This document shows positions 33,690-42,561 of a stretch of 64,000 nucleotides of DNA, in pieces. Positions within the stretch are counted from its first letter, which is position 1. Each line of letters opens with the position of its first letter. The notes beneath the pieces were generated by a model. That model saw only the letters and a program-made list of their open reading frames with translations, was not told the origin of the DNA and searched no databases. Position numbers and translations under genes: made by a program. Source of the stretch: Rhizobium sp. BK313 (GTDB lineage: Bacteria; Pseudomonadota; Alphaproteobacteria; Rhizobiales; Rhizobiaceae); the NCBI RefSeq assembly GCF_014193655.1, contig NZ_JACHZQ010000004.1, forward strand, positions 496,001 to 560,000. Direction: 5' to 3'.

Positions 33690-34676
33690 ATGCTGTCTTT
33701 CATCATCCGACGAATCCTGTTGATGATCCCGACCATGATCGTCATCTCGCTGGTGGCGTTCATCGTCATCCAGCTTCCGCCGGGTGACTTCCTGACGGCT
33801 CTGACGGCAGAAAAAGCCGCGCAAAACGAAGTGCTTGATACATCGCTGGTAATAGCACTGCGCGCGCAGTACGGGCTCGATCAGCCCTGGTATGTGCAAT
33901 ATTGGTACTGGATCAGCGGCATCGTATTCCGCGGCGATTTCGGCCAGTCCTTCGAGTGGAACCTGCCGGTCTCAAGCCTTATCTGGGACCGGCTCGGCCT
34001 GACTCTCATCGTCTCGATGACCACTCTTGTGTTCGTCTGGCTGATCTCTTTTCCGATCGGCGTATACTCCGCCGTGCGGCAGCATTCGGCCGGAGATCTT
34101 GTCGCGACCTTCTTCGGCTTCCTGGGCCTGGCAATTCCGAACTTCCTGCTTGCACTGGTGCTGATGTACGTTGCCTCGCGTTATTTCGGGGCCGGCGTCG
34201 GCGGGTTGTTCTCTCCGGCCTATTCCAACGCACCATGGAGCTGGGCTCGCGTTCTGGACCTCAGCAAGCACCTGTGGCTGCCCGTCATAGTCCTCGGCTC
34301 ATCCGGCATGGCGGCGCTGATCCGCATCATGCGCGCCAATCTCCTTGACGAACTGAACAAGCCCTATGTCGAGATGGTGCGAGCCCGCGGCGTACACGAA
34401 ACGAAACTTCTGCTCAAATACCCCGTCCGTGTCGCGCTCAACCCCTTCGTCTCGACGATCGGCTGGGTGTTGCCGGCGCTGATCTCCGGCGAGACGATAA
34501 CATCCATCGTTCTCAGCCTGCCGACCGCCGGGCCGTTGCTGCTCAAAGCGCTCTTTGCTCAGGACATGTACCTGGCAGGCGGTCTTATCCTGCTGCTGTC
34601 GGGGCTCACCCTGGTCGGCACGCTTTTGTCGGACATCCTTCTCGCCATCCTCGATCCGCGCATTCGATACCGCTAG
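33690..34676 (+). CDS. ABC transporter permease 1 (DppB/OppB type)
   Basis: 328 residues from ATG 33690; an in-frame start at 33636 adds a non-hydrophobic extension over the hairpin region. N-terminal helix FIIRRILLMIPTMIVISLVAF then IQLPPGDF is the classic DppB start. Further marks: YGLDQPWYVQYWYWISGI, GDFGQSFEWNLPV, and the coupling (EAA) loop YVEMVRARGVHETKLLLK. Six transmembrane helices in the core. It forms a heterodimer with the permease encoded next, in the inner membrane. Confidence 0.93.
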   Translation: MLSFIIRRILLMIPTMIVISLVAFIVIQLPPGDFLTALTAEKAAQNEVLDTSLVIALRAQYGLDQPWYVQYWYWISGIVFRGDFGQSFEWNLPVSSLIWDRLGLTLIVSMTTLVFVWLISFPIGVYSAVRQHSAGDLVATFFGFLGLAIPNFLLALVLMYVASRYFGAGVGGLFSPAYSNAPWSWARVLDLSKHLWLPVIVLGSSGMAALIRIMRANLLDELNKPYVEMVRARGVHETKLLLKYPVRVALNPFVSTIGWVLPALISGETITSIVLSLPTAGPLLLKALFAQDMYLAGGLILLLSGLTLVGTLLSDILLAILDPRIRYR

Positions 34677-34686
34677 GAGAAAGCCA

Positions 34687-35823
34687 GTGGCCGAAACCAT
34701 TTTCACTCCAGTCGTCTCGACCGCTCTCGCCAAGGGTCCGGGCTCCGCCGGTCCTTGGGTGCTCACATGGCGGCGGTTCAAGATGCACAAGGCGGCGCTT
34801 GTCAGCGGCATCATCGTGCTCGCAATCTATCTCGTGGCGCTGTTCGCGGAATTCGTCGCTCCGGTTTCGCCGGTAACCTACGCGGTTTCCTATACCTATG
34901 CGCCGCCTCAGATGATCAAGATATGGGGGACCGATAGTGATGGGGAACACCATCTCCTCTATGTCAACGACTACACCGTCAAGGTCGACCCAATCTCCCT
35001 GTCGCGCTCTTTCGAGACCGACCCCTCGAAGGTCATTCCGGTGGGCTTTTTTGTCCGCGGCGAATCCTATCGCCTCTGGGGCCTGATCCCCATGTCGATC
35101 CACCTGATCGGCCCGGTGGAAAAGGGAAGGCCCTTCTATATTTTTGGCGCCGACCGGCTCGGTCAGGATGTCTTCAGCCGTACTGTCTATGGGGCCCGCG
35201 TCTCCATGTCGATCGGCCTTGTCGGCGTCACCATTTCGCTGCTTCTCGGCATAACGCTGGGCGGCATCTCTGGCTATTACGGCGGCTGGATCGACGATAT
35301 CATCCAGCGCGTCATCGAATTCCTCAAATCCATTCCCACCATTCCGCTGTGGATGGGTCTTGCCGCCGCCATCCCGCCCAACATCGATCCCCTGATGGTC
35401 TATCTCTGGATCACGGTAATCCTGTCGCTGCTCGGGTGGACCGATATCGCCCGCGTCATTCGCGGCCGCTTCCTGTCGCTGCGAACAGAGGATTTCGTCA
35501 TCGCTGCACGGCTCGATGGCTGTCGCCAGCAGCGGATCATCTGGCGGCATATGGTGCCGAGCTTCATGAGCCACATCATTGCCTCCGTCACGCTTGCCAT
35601 CCCGGGCATGATCCTTGCGGAAACCTCGCTTTCCTTCCTCGGCATCGGCCTCAGGCCGCCGGTCGTCAGTTGGGGGGTCCTCCTGAAGGATGCCCAGAAT
35701 ATCCTCGCGGTATCGAGCGCGCCGTGGCTCTTCCTGCCCGGCCTTGCGGTCGTCATCGCCGTGCTCGCCCTCAATTTCCTCGGAGACGGTTTGCGTGATG
35801 CAGTCGACCCTTACTCCCACTGA
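34687..35823 (+). CDS. ABC transporter permease 2 (DppC/OppC type, long periplasmic loop)
   Basis: 378 residues from GTG 34687, selected because TAGGAGA lies 7 bases upstream. TM1 (HKAALVSGIIVLAIYLVALF) is followed by a large periplasmic loop of about 120 residues, longer than in dipeptide permeases, then FGADRLGQDVFSRTVYG, ISLLLGITLGGISGYYGG and the EAA-type VIAARLDGCRQQRIIWRH. The C-terminal FLPGLAVVIAVLALNFLGDG matches the family. The long loop is common in oligosaccharide-type members. Its end overlaps the next gene by 26 bp. Confidence 0.93.
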   Translation: MAETIFTPVVSTALAKGPGSAGPWVLTWRRFKMHKAALVSGIIVLAIYLVALFAEFVAPVSPVTYAVSYTYAPPQMIKIWGTDSDGEHHLLYVNDYTVKVDPISLSRSFETDPSKVIPVGFFVRGESYRLWGLIPMSIHLIGPVEKGRPFYIFGADRLGQDVFSRTVYGARVSMSIGLVGVTISLLLGITLGGISGYYGGWIDDIIQRVIEFLKSIPTIPLWMGLAAAIPPNIDPLMVYLWITVILSLLGWTDIARVIRGRFLSLRTEDFVIAARLDGCRQQRIIWRHMVPSFMSHIIASVTLAIPGMILAETSLSFLGIGLRPPVVSWGVLLKDAQNILAVSSAPWLFLPGLAVVIAVLALNFLGDGLRDAVDPYSH

Positions 35824-36880
35824 AGCCCGCCCGAAGGCCGCCGCCACATCCAGCCCGCTGGTCGAGATCGATGGCCTGAAAGTCCGCTTCTTCACCCATG
35901 ACGGCGTCATCGACGCGCTCGAAGGCGTGTCGCTGACCATCCCCCAAGGCAAGACGCTCTGCATCGTCGGCGAAAGCGGGTCTGGAAAATCGATCACAGG
36001 TCGCGCCATCCTCAATCAGGTGCCCCGCCCGGGAAAGGTCGTGGAGGGCAACATTCGCTACCATCGCCGACCCGGCGAAGCGCCTGTTGAGATCACCAAG
36101 CTCGATCCGCGAGGCGCACAGATGCGCTCCATCCGCGGCGGCGAGATTGGGCTGATTTCGCAGGAACCGATGGCGGCGCTCTCGCCGGTCCATACCATCG
36201 GCAACCAGATGCGCGAGGCGATCCGGCTTCATACCAAGCTCGGCAAGAAGGCCGCCGATGCTCATGCTGTCGAAATGCTCGCGAAGGTGGGCATTCCGCG
36301 ACCAGCGGAGCGTCTTAACAATTACGCCTTTGAATTTTCCGGCGGCATGCGTCAACGCATCTGCATTGCACTTGCGCTATCCGCCTCGCCCCGACTGCTG
36401 ATCGCCGATGAGCCAACGACAGCGCTCGATGTGACCACACAGGCCAATATCGTCGATCTGCTACTCGGACTTCAGGAAGAACTGGGGATCTCCATCGTCT
36501 TCATCACGCATGATCTTGGTGTGGTGGCGGAGATCGCGGACGAAATTGCCGTGATGTATCTCGGCAAAATCGTCGAGCAGGGCGACAGCCTCTCGATCTT
36601 CCGGAATGCCAAACACCCCTATACACGAGCGCTTTTGCGCTCCATCCCAACATTCACGCGCGAACGGGGCGGCCGGCTGCAGACCATCAGGGGAATGGTG
36701 CCGTCGCCATTCGAACGTCCTGCCGGCTGCATGTTCCATCCACGTTGCGACGCGTTCATGCCCGGCGTTTGCGATCGTCTGGTTCCGTGGCCGGTCCATC
36801 CTGAGCCCGGCCGTGTCGTGCGCTGTCACCTGCATGCCGATCGTGGCGACATCGATCGTGCTCTTGGAGAGCTTTCCTGA
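35798..36880 (+). CDS. ABC transporter ATP-binding protein 1 (DppD type)
   Basis: 360 residues from ATG 35798 within the end of the permease gene (GGAGACGG upstream). Walker A GESGSGKSITGRAIL, signature FSGGMRQRICIALAL, Walker B LLIADEPTTALDVTT, H-loop IVFITHDLGV. The C-terminal oligopeptide/dipeptide extension has the CMFHPRCDAF cysteine cluster typical of the family. It pairs with the second ATPase to energise uptake. Confidence 0.95.
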   Translation: MQSTLTPTEARPKAAATSSPLVEIDGLKVRFFTHDGVIDALEGVSLTIPQGKTLCIVGESGSGKSITGRAILNQVPRPGKVVEGNIRYHRRPGEAPVEITKLDPRGAQMRSIRGGEIGLISQEPMAALSPVHTIGNQMREAIRLHTKLGKKAADAHAVEMLAKVGIPRPAERLNNYAFEFSGGMRQRICIALALSASPRLLIADEPTTALDVTTQANIVDLLLGLQEELGISIVFITHDLGVVAEIADEIAVMYLGKIVEQGDSLSIFRNAKHPYTRALLRSIPTFTRERGGRLQTIRGMVPSPFERPAGCMFHPRCDAFMPGVCDRLVPWPVHPEPGRVVRCHLHADRGDIDRALGELS

Positions 36881-37926
36881 TGCTTCAGCCCACCAATGAG
36901 ACAAGAGAGCGGCTGCTCGAGATCGATAATCTGAAGGTGCATTTTCCCATTCGCGCCGGGCTCTTCAATCGTGTCGTCGGCCATGTCAAGGCCGTCGATG
37001 GCGTGAGCTTTCATATCAATGCCGGGGAGACGCTCGGTCTGGTCGGTGAAAGCGGTTGCGGCAAATCGACGACTACGCGTGCGCTGCTGCGGGTCAATCC
37101 GCCGACGGAAGGCACCATCAACTACCGGCAGGCCGATGGCGCGGTGGTCGATCTTGCCAAGGCGAACCAGGAACAGATGATCCCGATCTATCGCGACATG
37201 CGCGCGGTGTTCCAGGATCCGCAGGCTTCCTTAAACCCGCGTATGCGGGTGATCGATATCATCGGCGAAGTGCTCAAGGTCAACCACCTCGTCTCCGCTG
37301 CAGATCTTGAATCGCGAGTGGCGGAGCTCCTGCAGAAAGTCGGCCTGCGGCCCGAGGCCATGGGGCGCTTTCCGCATGCCTTTTCCGGAGGTGAGCGCCA
37401 GCGCATCAGCATCGCCCGCGCTTTGGCTCCCAATCCGCGTTTCGTCATTGCTGATGAGGCTGTCTCGGCGCTCGATGTCAGCGTGCGTGCGCAGATCATC
37501 AACCTGCTTCAGGATCTCCAGAGCGAATTGGGACTGACCTACCTTTTTGTATCCCACGATCTAAGCGTGGTGCGGCATATCTGCGACCGCGTCGCCGTGA
37601 TGTATGTCGGCCGCATTGTCGAGATGGCGCCGGTCGATAGCCTCTTCGAACGCCCGCGCCACCCCTATACCGAGGCGCTGCTGTCGGCCGTGCCTGTCGC
37701 CAACCCGGCGGTCAAAGGCCGTTCTCGCCGCATTCGCCTGCCCGGCGACGTGGCAGATCCCGCCAATGTGCCGTCCGGCTGCCCTTTCCATCCACGCTGC
37801 CGTTTTGCGACCGACCGCTGCAAAACGGAGCTGCCGCAATTGCAGCCCACTGCAAGCCCCGGTCACCAAACCGCCTGCCACTATGCCGACAGTCTGGAAC
37901 TGCGCGGCGCCTTTGACCTCCAATAA
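36880..37926 (+). CDS. ABC transporter ATP-binding protein 2 (DppF type)
   Basis: 348 residues; its ATG overlaps the previous stop by one base. Walker A GESGCGKSTTTRALL, Q-loop AVFQDPQASLNPRM, signature FSGGERQRISIARAL, Walker B FVIADEAVSALDVSV and H-loop LFVSHDLSVV. C-terminal CPFHPRCRFATDRC cluster. Note Glu-Ala in place of the usual Glu-Pro after the Walker B glutamate, which is common in DppF/OppF. Completes the importer before the enzyme genes. Confidence 0.95.
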   Translation: MLQPTNETRERLLEIDNLKVHFPIRAGLFNRVVGHVKAVDGVSFHINAGETLGLVGESGCGKSTTTRALLRVNPPTEGTINYRQADGAVVDLAKANQEQMIPIYRDMRAVFQDPQASLNPRMRVIDIIGEVLKVNHLVSAADLESRVAELLQKVGLRPEAMGRFPHAFSGGERQRISIARALAPNPRFVIADEAVSALDVSVRAQIINLLQDLQSELGLTYLFVSHDLSVVRHICDRVAVMYVGRIVEMAPVDSLFERPRHPYTEALLSAVPVANPAVKGRSRRIRLPGDVADPANVPSGCPFHPRCRFATDRCKTELPQLQPTASPGHQTACHYADSLELRGAFDLQ

Positions 37927-37937
37927 GATCAAGACCC

Positions 37938-38774
37938 ATGGCCAAACTCATCCGCAGCTACGACAACGCGAATATGCCCATCGTGAGCGAGGGGAACGAT
38001 ACCCTCGATCTCGTCTACTTCAATCTGCTGACGCTCGCTCCCGGCGAGCGTCATGACTACCGCCTGCCAGATCATGAATCGCTGGCGGTAGTGATGGACG
38101 GCAATGTCGACATCATCGTCGACGGCATCGCCTTCGACGATGTCGGCAAACGCAAGGACATATGGTCCGGCAATGCCGAATCCGTCTACGCACCGGTCGG
38201 AGCGGCCGTCACCATCACTGCACGCGCAAAATCGCAGATCGCGATCGCCGGCGGGCTGACCGAAGAGCCCCTGACGCCTTTCCGTATTACACCGGAAGAG
38301 GTGGACATGGTGGATGTCGGCTCTGCGGAAACCCACACCCATCGTCAGATCTTCCACATCCTCGGCCAGCGCCAGGCGGGACGCGTCGGACGGCTGCTGG
38401 TCAGCGAACTCTATGCCGATCCCGGCTGCTGGTCCGGCTATCCGCCGCACAAACACGATACCGAGAACGGCAATCTAGAGACCGACCATGAGGAGCTCTA
38501 CCACTACCGCTTCTGGCCGGAAAAAGGCTTCGGCGCGCAAGGCATCTACAATGCCGGCGAGACTCCGCAGAACCTGGTGACGCAGAACGGCGATACTTTT
38601 CTTCTTGATAAGGGATACCACCCGACATCAACCTCGCCGGGCCATCGCGGCTATATATTCACCATTCTCGTCGGTCGTCACCGGCGCGGCCTCATCCAAA
38701 GTTTCGATCCACGCCACGACTATCTGCTGGATGCCTTTCCCGGCATCCAGGCGATGCGTGACAAGTTCCGGTGA
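37938..38774 (+). CDS. IolB/KduI-like cupin isomerase (5-deoxy-glucuronate isomerase family)
   Basis: 278 residues forming a double cupin. The metal site is visible: YPPHKHD (two His), ELYHYRFWPE (Glu) and a later His in KGYHPTSTSPGHRGYIFTIL. Overall pattern matches IolB, which isomerises 5-deoxy-glucuronate in inositol breakdown, and the related KduI. No other inositol gene is near. It sits between the importer and the IdnO-like SDR, so an aldose-ketose isomerisation of a hexuronate (D-glucuronate or L-iduronate) is the best contextual guess; KduI has been reported to take hexuronates in E. coli. Family is firm; substrate is inferred. Confidence 0.85.
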   Translation: MAKLIRSYDNANMPIVSEGNDTLDLVYFNLLTLAPGERHDYRLPDHESLAVVMDGNVDIIVDGIAFDDVGKRKDIWSGNAESVYAPVGAAVTITARAKSQIAIAGGLTEEPLTPFRITPEEVDMVDVGSAETHTHRQIFHILGQRQAGRVGRLLVSELYADPGCWSGYPPHKHDTENGNLETDHEELYHYRFWPEKGFGAQGIYNAGETPQNLVTQNGDTFLLDKGYHPTSTSPGHRGYIFTILVGRHRRGLIQSFDPRHDYLLDAFPGIQAMRDKFR

Positions 38775-38779
38775 AGCCC

Positions 38780-39532
38780 ATGCATTCCCTTTTCGATCTC
38801 AGCGGCAGACACGCTCTTTTGACCGGCGCCAGCCGCGGTCTCGGCCTCGCAATGGCTAGGGGGCTGGCAAGCGCCGGAGCACACGTGACGATCAACGGCC
38901 GTGACGAAGCCTCGCTTGCAAAGGCTGTCGAGGGTCTGCGCGCTGAAGGCTATCGGGCCGACGGTGTGGTCTGCGACATCACCAGAGCGGTCGACGTCGG
39001 GGCCAAGCTCAGTGCGATTGCACCCATCGATATCCTCGTCAACAATGCCGGCATCCAGATCAGGGCGCCCTTTGTCGAACACAGTGTCGAGACCTGGCAG
39101 CTGATGTTCGAGACCCATGTGATGGGGGCGGTGCTGCCCTCTCGCATTGTCATCCCCGGCATGATCAGTCGAGGCGGTGGCAAGATCATCAACATCTGCT
39201 CGCTGATGAGCGAACTCGGCCGCAAGACTATCGTTCCCTACACAACGATGAAGGGGGCGCTGAAGATGCTGACACGCGGCTTGGCGACGGAACTCGGCCA
39301 GCACAATATTCAAGTCAACGGCATCGGTCCCGGCTATTTCGCCACGGAAATGAACAGCGCCCTGCTCAACGATCCGCAATTCGATGCCTTTGTGAAAAAC
39401 CGCACGCCGGCCGCCCGCTGGGCGCAACCGGACGAACTCGCCGGCGCAGCCATCTTTCTCGCCTCCCAGGCTTCCAACTTTGTCAACGGCCAGGTGCTCT
39501 ATGTCGATGGCGGCATTCTGGCCTCGCTTTGA
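38780..39532 (+). CDS. SDR of the gluconate 5-dehydrogenase (IdnO/Gno) type
   Basis: 250 residues from ATG 38780; a GTG at 38771 overlapping the previous stop is an alternative. Classical SDR: TGASRGLG, NNAGIQIR, catalytic Ser and YTTMKGA (Tyr, Lys). Several stretches agree with IdnO beyond the generic SDR motifs: LFDLSGRHALLTGAS, GGKIINICSLMSELGRKTI, KMLTRGLATELGQHNIQVNG, GPGYFATEMN, RTPAARWAQPDEL and VNGQVLYVDGG. IdnO reduces 5-keto-D-gluconate to D-gluconate. In this operon it would act on the ketose product of the IolB-like isomerase; fructuronate reduction to mannonate is the alternative. The usual catalytic YxxxK is kept. Confidence 0.88.
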   Translation: MHSLFDLSGRHALLTGASRGLGLAMARGLASAGAHVTINGRDEASLAKAVEGLRAEGYRADGVVCDITRAVDVGAKLSAIAPIDILVNNAGIQIRAPFVEHSVETWQLMFETHVMGAVLPSRIVIPGMISRGGGKIINICSLMSELGRKTIVPYTTMKGALKMLTRGLATELGQHNIQVNGIGPGYFATEMNSALLNDPQFDAFVKNRTPAARWAQPDELAGAAIFLASQASNFVNGQVLYVDGGILASL

Positions 39533-39544
39533 GGATACTACCCG

Positions 39545-41338
39545 ATGACAAGCATCACGATCGATCCCAGCCGTTCCGCCGGACGTTTCAATCACTTCTG
39601 GCGCGCAAGCGGGTTCTCCCCAGGCCAATTGCTGCTGGAGCCGGAGATGCGCGCGACGCTCGCCCTAGTTGGCGCCACCCCTGGACACGGGGTGGAGTTT
39701 TTGCGCCCTCATTATATGCTCGAATTGGTGCGTGCCACTCGCACCGGCCACAGCCTTTCCTATGATTGGTCGCTGCTGGATCGCGCCGTCGACACCATGG
39801 TTGAATTCGGCTTTCGACCCTTCTTCGAACTGATGGGCAACCCTTCCGGCGTCTTCGCCGGTTTCACCGAGCGCAACGACATCCTCGTCTGGCGCGATTT
39901 CGTCGCCGAACTGGTCCGCCGTTTCTTCGAACGCTATGGCGCCGAAGAGGTGAGCAAATGGTATTTCGAAACCTGGAATGAGCCCGATCTCGCTTGGTGG
40001 AAACACGGCGAAGACGGGTTTACCAACTACTACGACGCCTGCGTTGCCGGCATCGATGCCGTTGATCCGACGCTTCGCATCGGTGGTCCGGGCACTGCAA
40101 GAACGCTTTCGAACATGTTCAAGGCATTCGTAGCCCATTGCGACAGCGGCACGAGCTGCCTGACCAATGACGGTCCGCCGCGTGTCGACTTCATCTCGAT
40201 CCATGAGAAGGGCGTGCGCATGCATCTGGAAGACCTGACGCCTGACACGGTCGGGATCTGCCGACGCGAGATGTTGGCGGTCGACTACATCCGCCAACAC
40301 CATCCGCGTTTGCGCAACGTGCCGATCATCAACAATGAATGCGATCCGCAGGTTGGCTGGCACGATACTCACAGTTGGAACGCAACCTCCTACACACCGG
40401 CGTTGATGGCCAAAATCATCGACCAGCATCAACGCCTGATGATTGATGAGGAAAAGGTACCTTACGACCTTCTCGCCAATGACAATGGTTTTCTCGGCAC
40501 GTGGGGCCACCGCACTCAGCTCACCTATTTCGGGCCGAAATCCTACACCAAGGCGCAGTCCGAGTGGATCACCGATCTATCCGGCCTGGACGCCGCGCAG
40601 AATGTGCCGCTTGCCTTCGTCAAAAAGCCGTCACTGGCGATCATGGAATTGTTGGGTCTGCTCGGTCAGGAACGGCTTGCCGTCAACGCTGATCCGATCC
40701 TGGCGCCCGACGATAACGGGCTTGGCGTCATTGCCACGCGCCATGACGATGGCCGACTGGCCGTGCTGATCTACAACAGCGTCGACGCCATCCGCCGCTC
40801 GGGAGAAACACCGATAAAGCTGAGCCTCGGAAAGGCTGACGGTCAATATGACTACACGGTCTACCAGCTTGCCGGCGATGCCGCCTTTGCGGTCTGGGAA
40901 CGCCTCGGTGCACCGGCGAGTCCCACGGACGAACAACTGGCGCAGATGCGCGCAGCAGCGGAGCCGGTGGCTATCCAGTCGGGAGTATTGGAAAGCGATT
41001 TGCAGCTCGACCTTTCCATCCCGCTGCCTTCGGCAAATCTCGTACTGATTGAAAAACGCCAACAGAAGGCATCAGACGCTCCCGTCATTCTCTCCAGTGA
41101 ACGATACACCACGCCTGCAGGTGGCACGGAAATGCTGTTGCGCTGGTCGTCACCGGCATCGGCGACAGCCTTCACAGTTTCTCTTTCCGAGCGACGAGAA
41201 GGTCCGTTCCAGCCGCACTATCAAACATTGCTTGCGAAGGCAGCCATCGTTCCCGTGGACACGAAGATCAAATTTGCTACGGTCACGGCGCTGACATTAT
41301 CGGGCCAGGCCAGCGAGCCGGCTCTTGTCGAACTCTGA
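39545..41338 (+). CDS. GH39 glycoside hydrolase, alpha-L-iduronidase-like
   Basis: 597 residues, no signal peptide, so cytoplasmic. A (beta/alpha)8 catalytic domain (1-about 400) is followed by a beta-sandwich and a C-terminal fibronectin-like domain. Catalytic residues of the GH39 clan are present: acid/base E146 in FETWNEPD and nucleophile E265 in NNECDP. Around them, long segments resemble human IDUA as I recall it: FELMG, VSKW.FETWNEPD, NYYDAC, DPQVGW and PY.LL.NDN. GH39 also contains beta-xylosidases, so specificity is a prediction. Operon mates UxuA, IdnO-like SDR and IolB-like isomerase point to a uronic acid as the released sugar. Confidence 0.82.
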   Translation: MTSITIDPSRSAGRFNHFWRASGFSPGQLLLEPEMRATLALVGATPGHGVEFLRPHYMLELVRATRTGHSLSYDWSLLDRAVDTMVEFGFRPFFELMGNPSGVFAGFTERNDILVWRDFVAELVRRFFERYGAEEVSKWYFETWNEPDLAWWKHGEDGFTNYYDACVAGIDAVDPTLRIGGPGTARTLSNMFKAFVAHCDSGTSCLTNDGPPRVDFISIHEKGVRMHLEDLTPDTVGICRREMLAVDYIRQHHPRLRNVPIINNECDPQVGWHDTHSWNATSYTPALMAKIIDQHQRLMIDEEKVPYDLLANDNGFLGTWGHRTQLTYFGPKSYTKAQSEWITDLSGLDAAQNVPLAFVKKPSLAIMELLGLLGQERLAVNADPILAPDDNGLGVIATRHDDGRLAVLIYNSVDAIRRSGETPIKLSLGKADGQYDYTVYQLAGDAAFAVWERLGAPASPTDEQLAQMRAAAEPVAIQSGVLESDLQLDLSIPLPSANLVLIEKRQQKASDAPVILSSERYTTPAGGTEMLLRWSSPASATAFTVSLSERREGPFQPHYQTLLAKAAIVPVDTKIKFATVTALTLSGQASEPALVEL

Positions 41339-41373
41339 GAACGACTATCCCACTAATAAAGGAGTTTGAGACC

Positions 41374-42561
41374 ATGCTGGAAAGTTGGCGTTGGTTCGGA
41401 CCAGAAGACCCGGTTACCCTTTCTCATGCCCGCCAAGCGGGCGCGCTCGGCGTCGTCACGGCGCTTCATCATATCTATGACGGACGAGCCTGGACGCCGG
41501 ACGATGTCGCCGAACGCATGGCGATCGTTAAGAAGGCGGGCATGGTCTGGTCCGTTTGCGAATCAATCCCCGTTACGTCGGCAGTCAAGCTGCGAAACGC
41601 GAGTTGGCGGCGTTATGTCGATGCTTGGAAGATCAGCCTTGCCAATCTCGGCAAGGGCGGCGTCCCCGTCGTCTGCTACAATTTCATGCCCGTTGTCGAC
41701 TGGACGCGCACCGAACTGCGCTACCTGACCGAAGCCGGCGGCCTTGCTCTGCGTTTCGACATGATCGATTTCATCGCATATGATGTGTTCGTGCTGAAAC
41801 GGCACGCAGCCGAGACAAACTATCCGGCCGCAGCCGTCGAGGCCGCGCAAAAGCGTCTCGCCACCATGAGCGATGAGCAGATTGCGTCGCTGGAAAGGAA
41901 CATCATCGCCGGTCTTCCGGGCGGAGAAGGCATCCATACGCGCGAAACGATCCGCAGCGAGATCGCCGCTTTCAGCGACATCTCCAGCGACGACATGCGC
42001 GGCAATCTGACGGAATTCCTGAAGGAAATCGTGCCGGTTGCGGCCGAAAACAACGTGCGGCTGGCGATCCATCCTGACGATCCGCCGTTTTCACTTTTCG
42101 GCCTGCCGCGTGTCGTCTCGACGCCCTCCGATATCGAAGCGATTCTTCGCGCAGTTGACGAGGAAGCCAACGGCATCACGCTTTGCGCTGGTTCCTACGG
42201 CTCCCGCCCCGACAATGATGTCGTCGAGATGGCCAAACGCTTTGCCGCTCGCATCCATTTCACCCATCTTCGCAATGTCAGCAAGGAACCAGACGGTTCG
42301 TTCATCGAGTCAGAGCACCTGGCGGGCGACGTCAACATGGTGTCGCTGATCAGTGTGCTACGAGCCGAAGAGCGTCGGCGTCTGGCCGCCGGCAGGGCCG
42401 ACAGCGTCATTCCGATGCGGCCAGATCATGGGCATCTTCTGATCGACGACCAGCAAAAAAAGGTCAATCCCGGTTACTCCTGCATCGGCCGACTAAAAGG
42501 ATTGGCCGAACTGCGCGGCGTGATCGCTGCCGTCGACCAATTGACTGGCAACACCCTTTGA
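41374..42561 (+). CDS. uxuA: Mannonate dehydratase
   Basis: 395 residues, the usual UxuA length (394 in E. coli). Features: MLESWRWFGPEDPVTLSHAR start, CYNFMPVVDWTR, LAIHPDDPPFSLFGLPRVV, metal-binding Cys in LCAGSYGSRPDND, HFTHLRN and MRPDHGH, and NPGYSCIGRLKGLAELRG. It dehydrates D-mannonate to 2-keto-3-deoxy-D-gluconate, the last uronate-specific step before KDG kinase and aldolase, which are not in this window. Ribosome-binding site AAAGGAG. It is the last gene of the LacI-controlled operon. Confidence 0.95.
   Translation: MLESWRWFGPEDPVTLSHARQAGALGVVTALHHIYDGRAWTPDDVAERMAIVKKAGMVWSVCESIPVTSAVKLRNASWRRYVDAWKISLANLGKGGVPVVCYNFMPVVDWTRTELRYLTEAGGLALRFDMIDFIAYDVFVLKRHAAETNYPAAAVEAAQKRLATMSDEQIASLERNIIAGLPGGEGIHTRETIRSEIAAFSDISSDDMRGNLTEFLKEIVPVAAENNVRLAIHPDDPPFSLFGLPRVVSTPSDIEAILRAVDEEANGITLCAGSYGSRPDNDVVEMAKRFAARIHFTHLRNVSKEPDGSFIESEHLAGDVNMVSLISVLRAEERRRLAAGRADSVIPMRPDHGHLLIDDQQKKVNPGYSCIGRLKGLAELRGVIAAVDQLTGNTL

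Noticed and set aside
32043..33899. 618-codon open frame antisense to the peptide-family binding protein
   Set aside because: The sense strand has a full-length, motif-rich binding protein with signal peptide; the antisense product is His/Arg/Asp-rich without features.
34606..36015. 469-codon antisense open frame across permease 2 and ATPase 1
   Set aside because: Overlaps two well-conserved genes; no recognisable domain.
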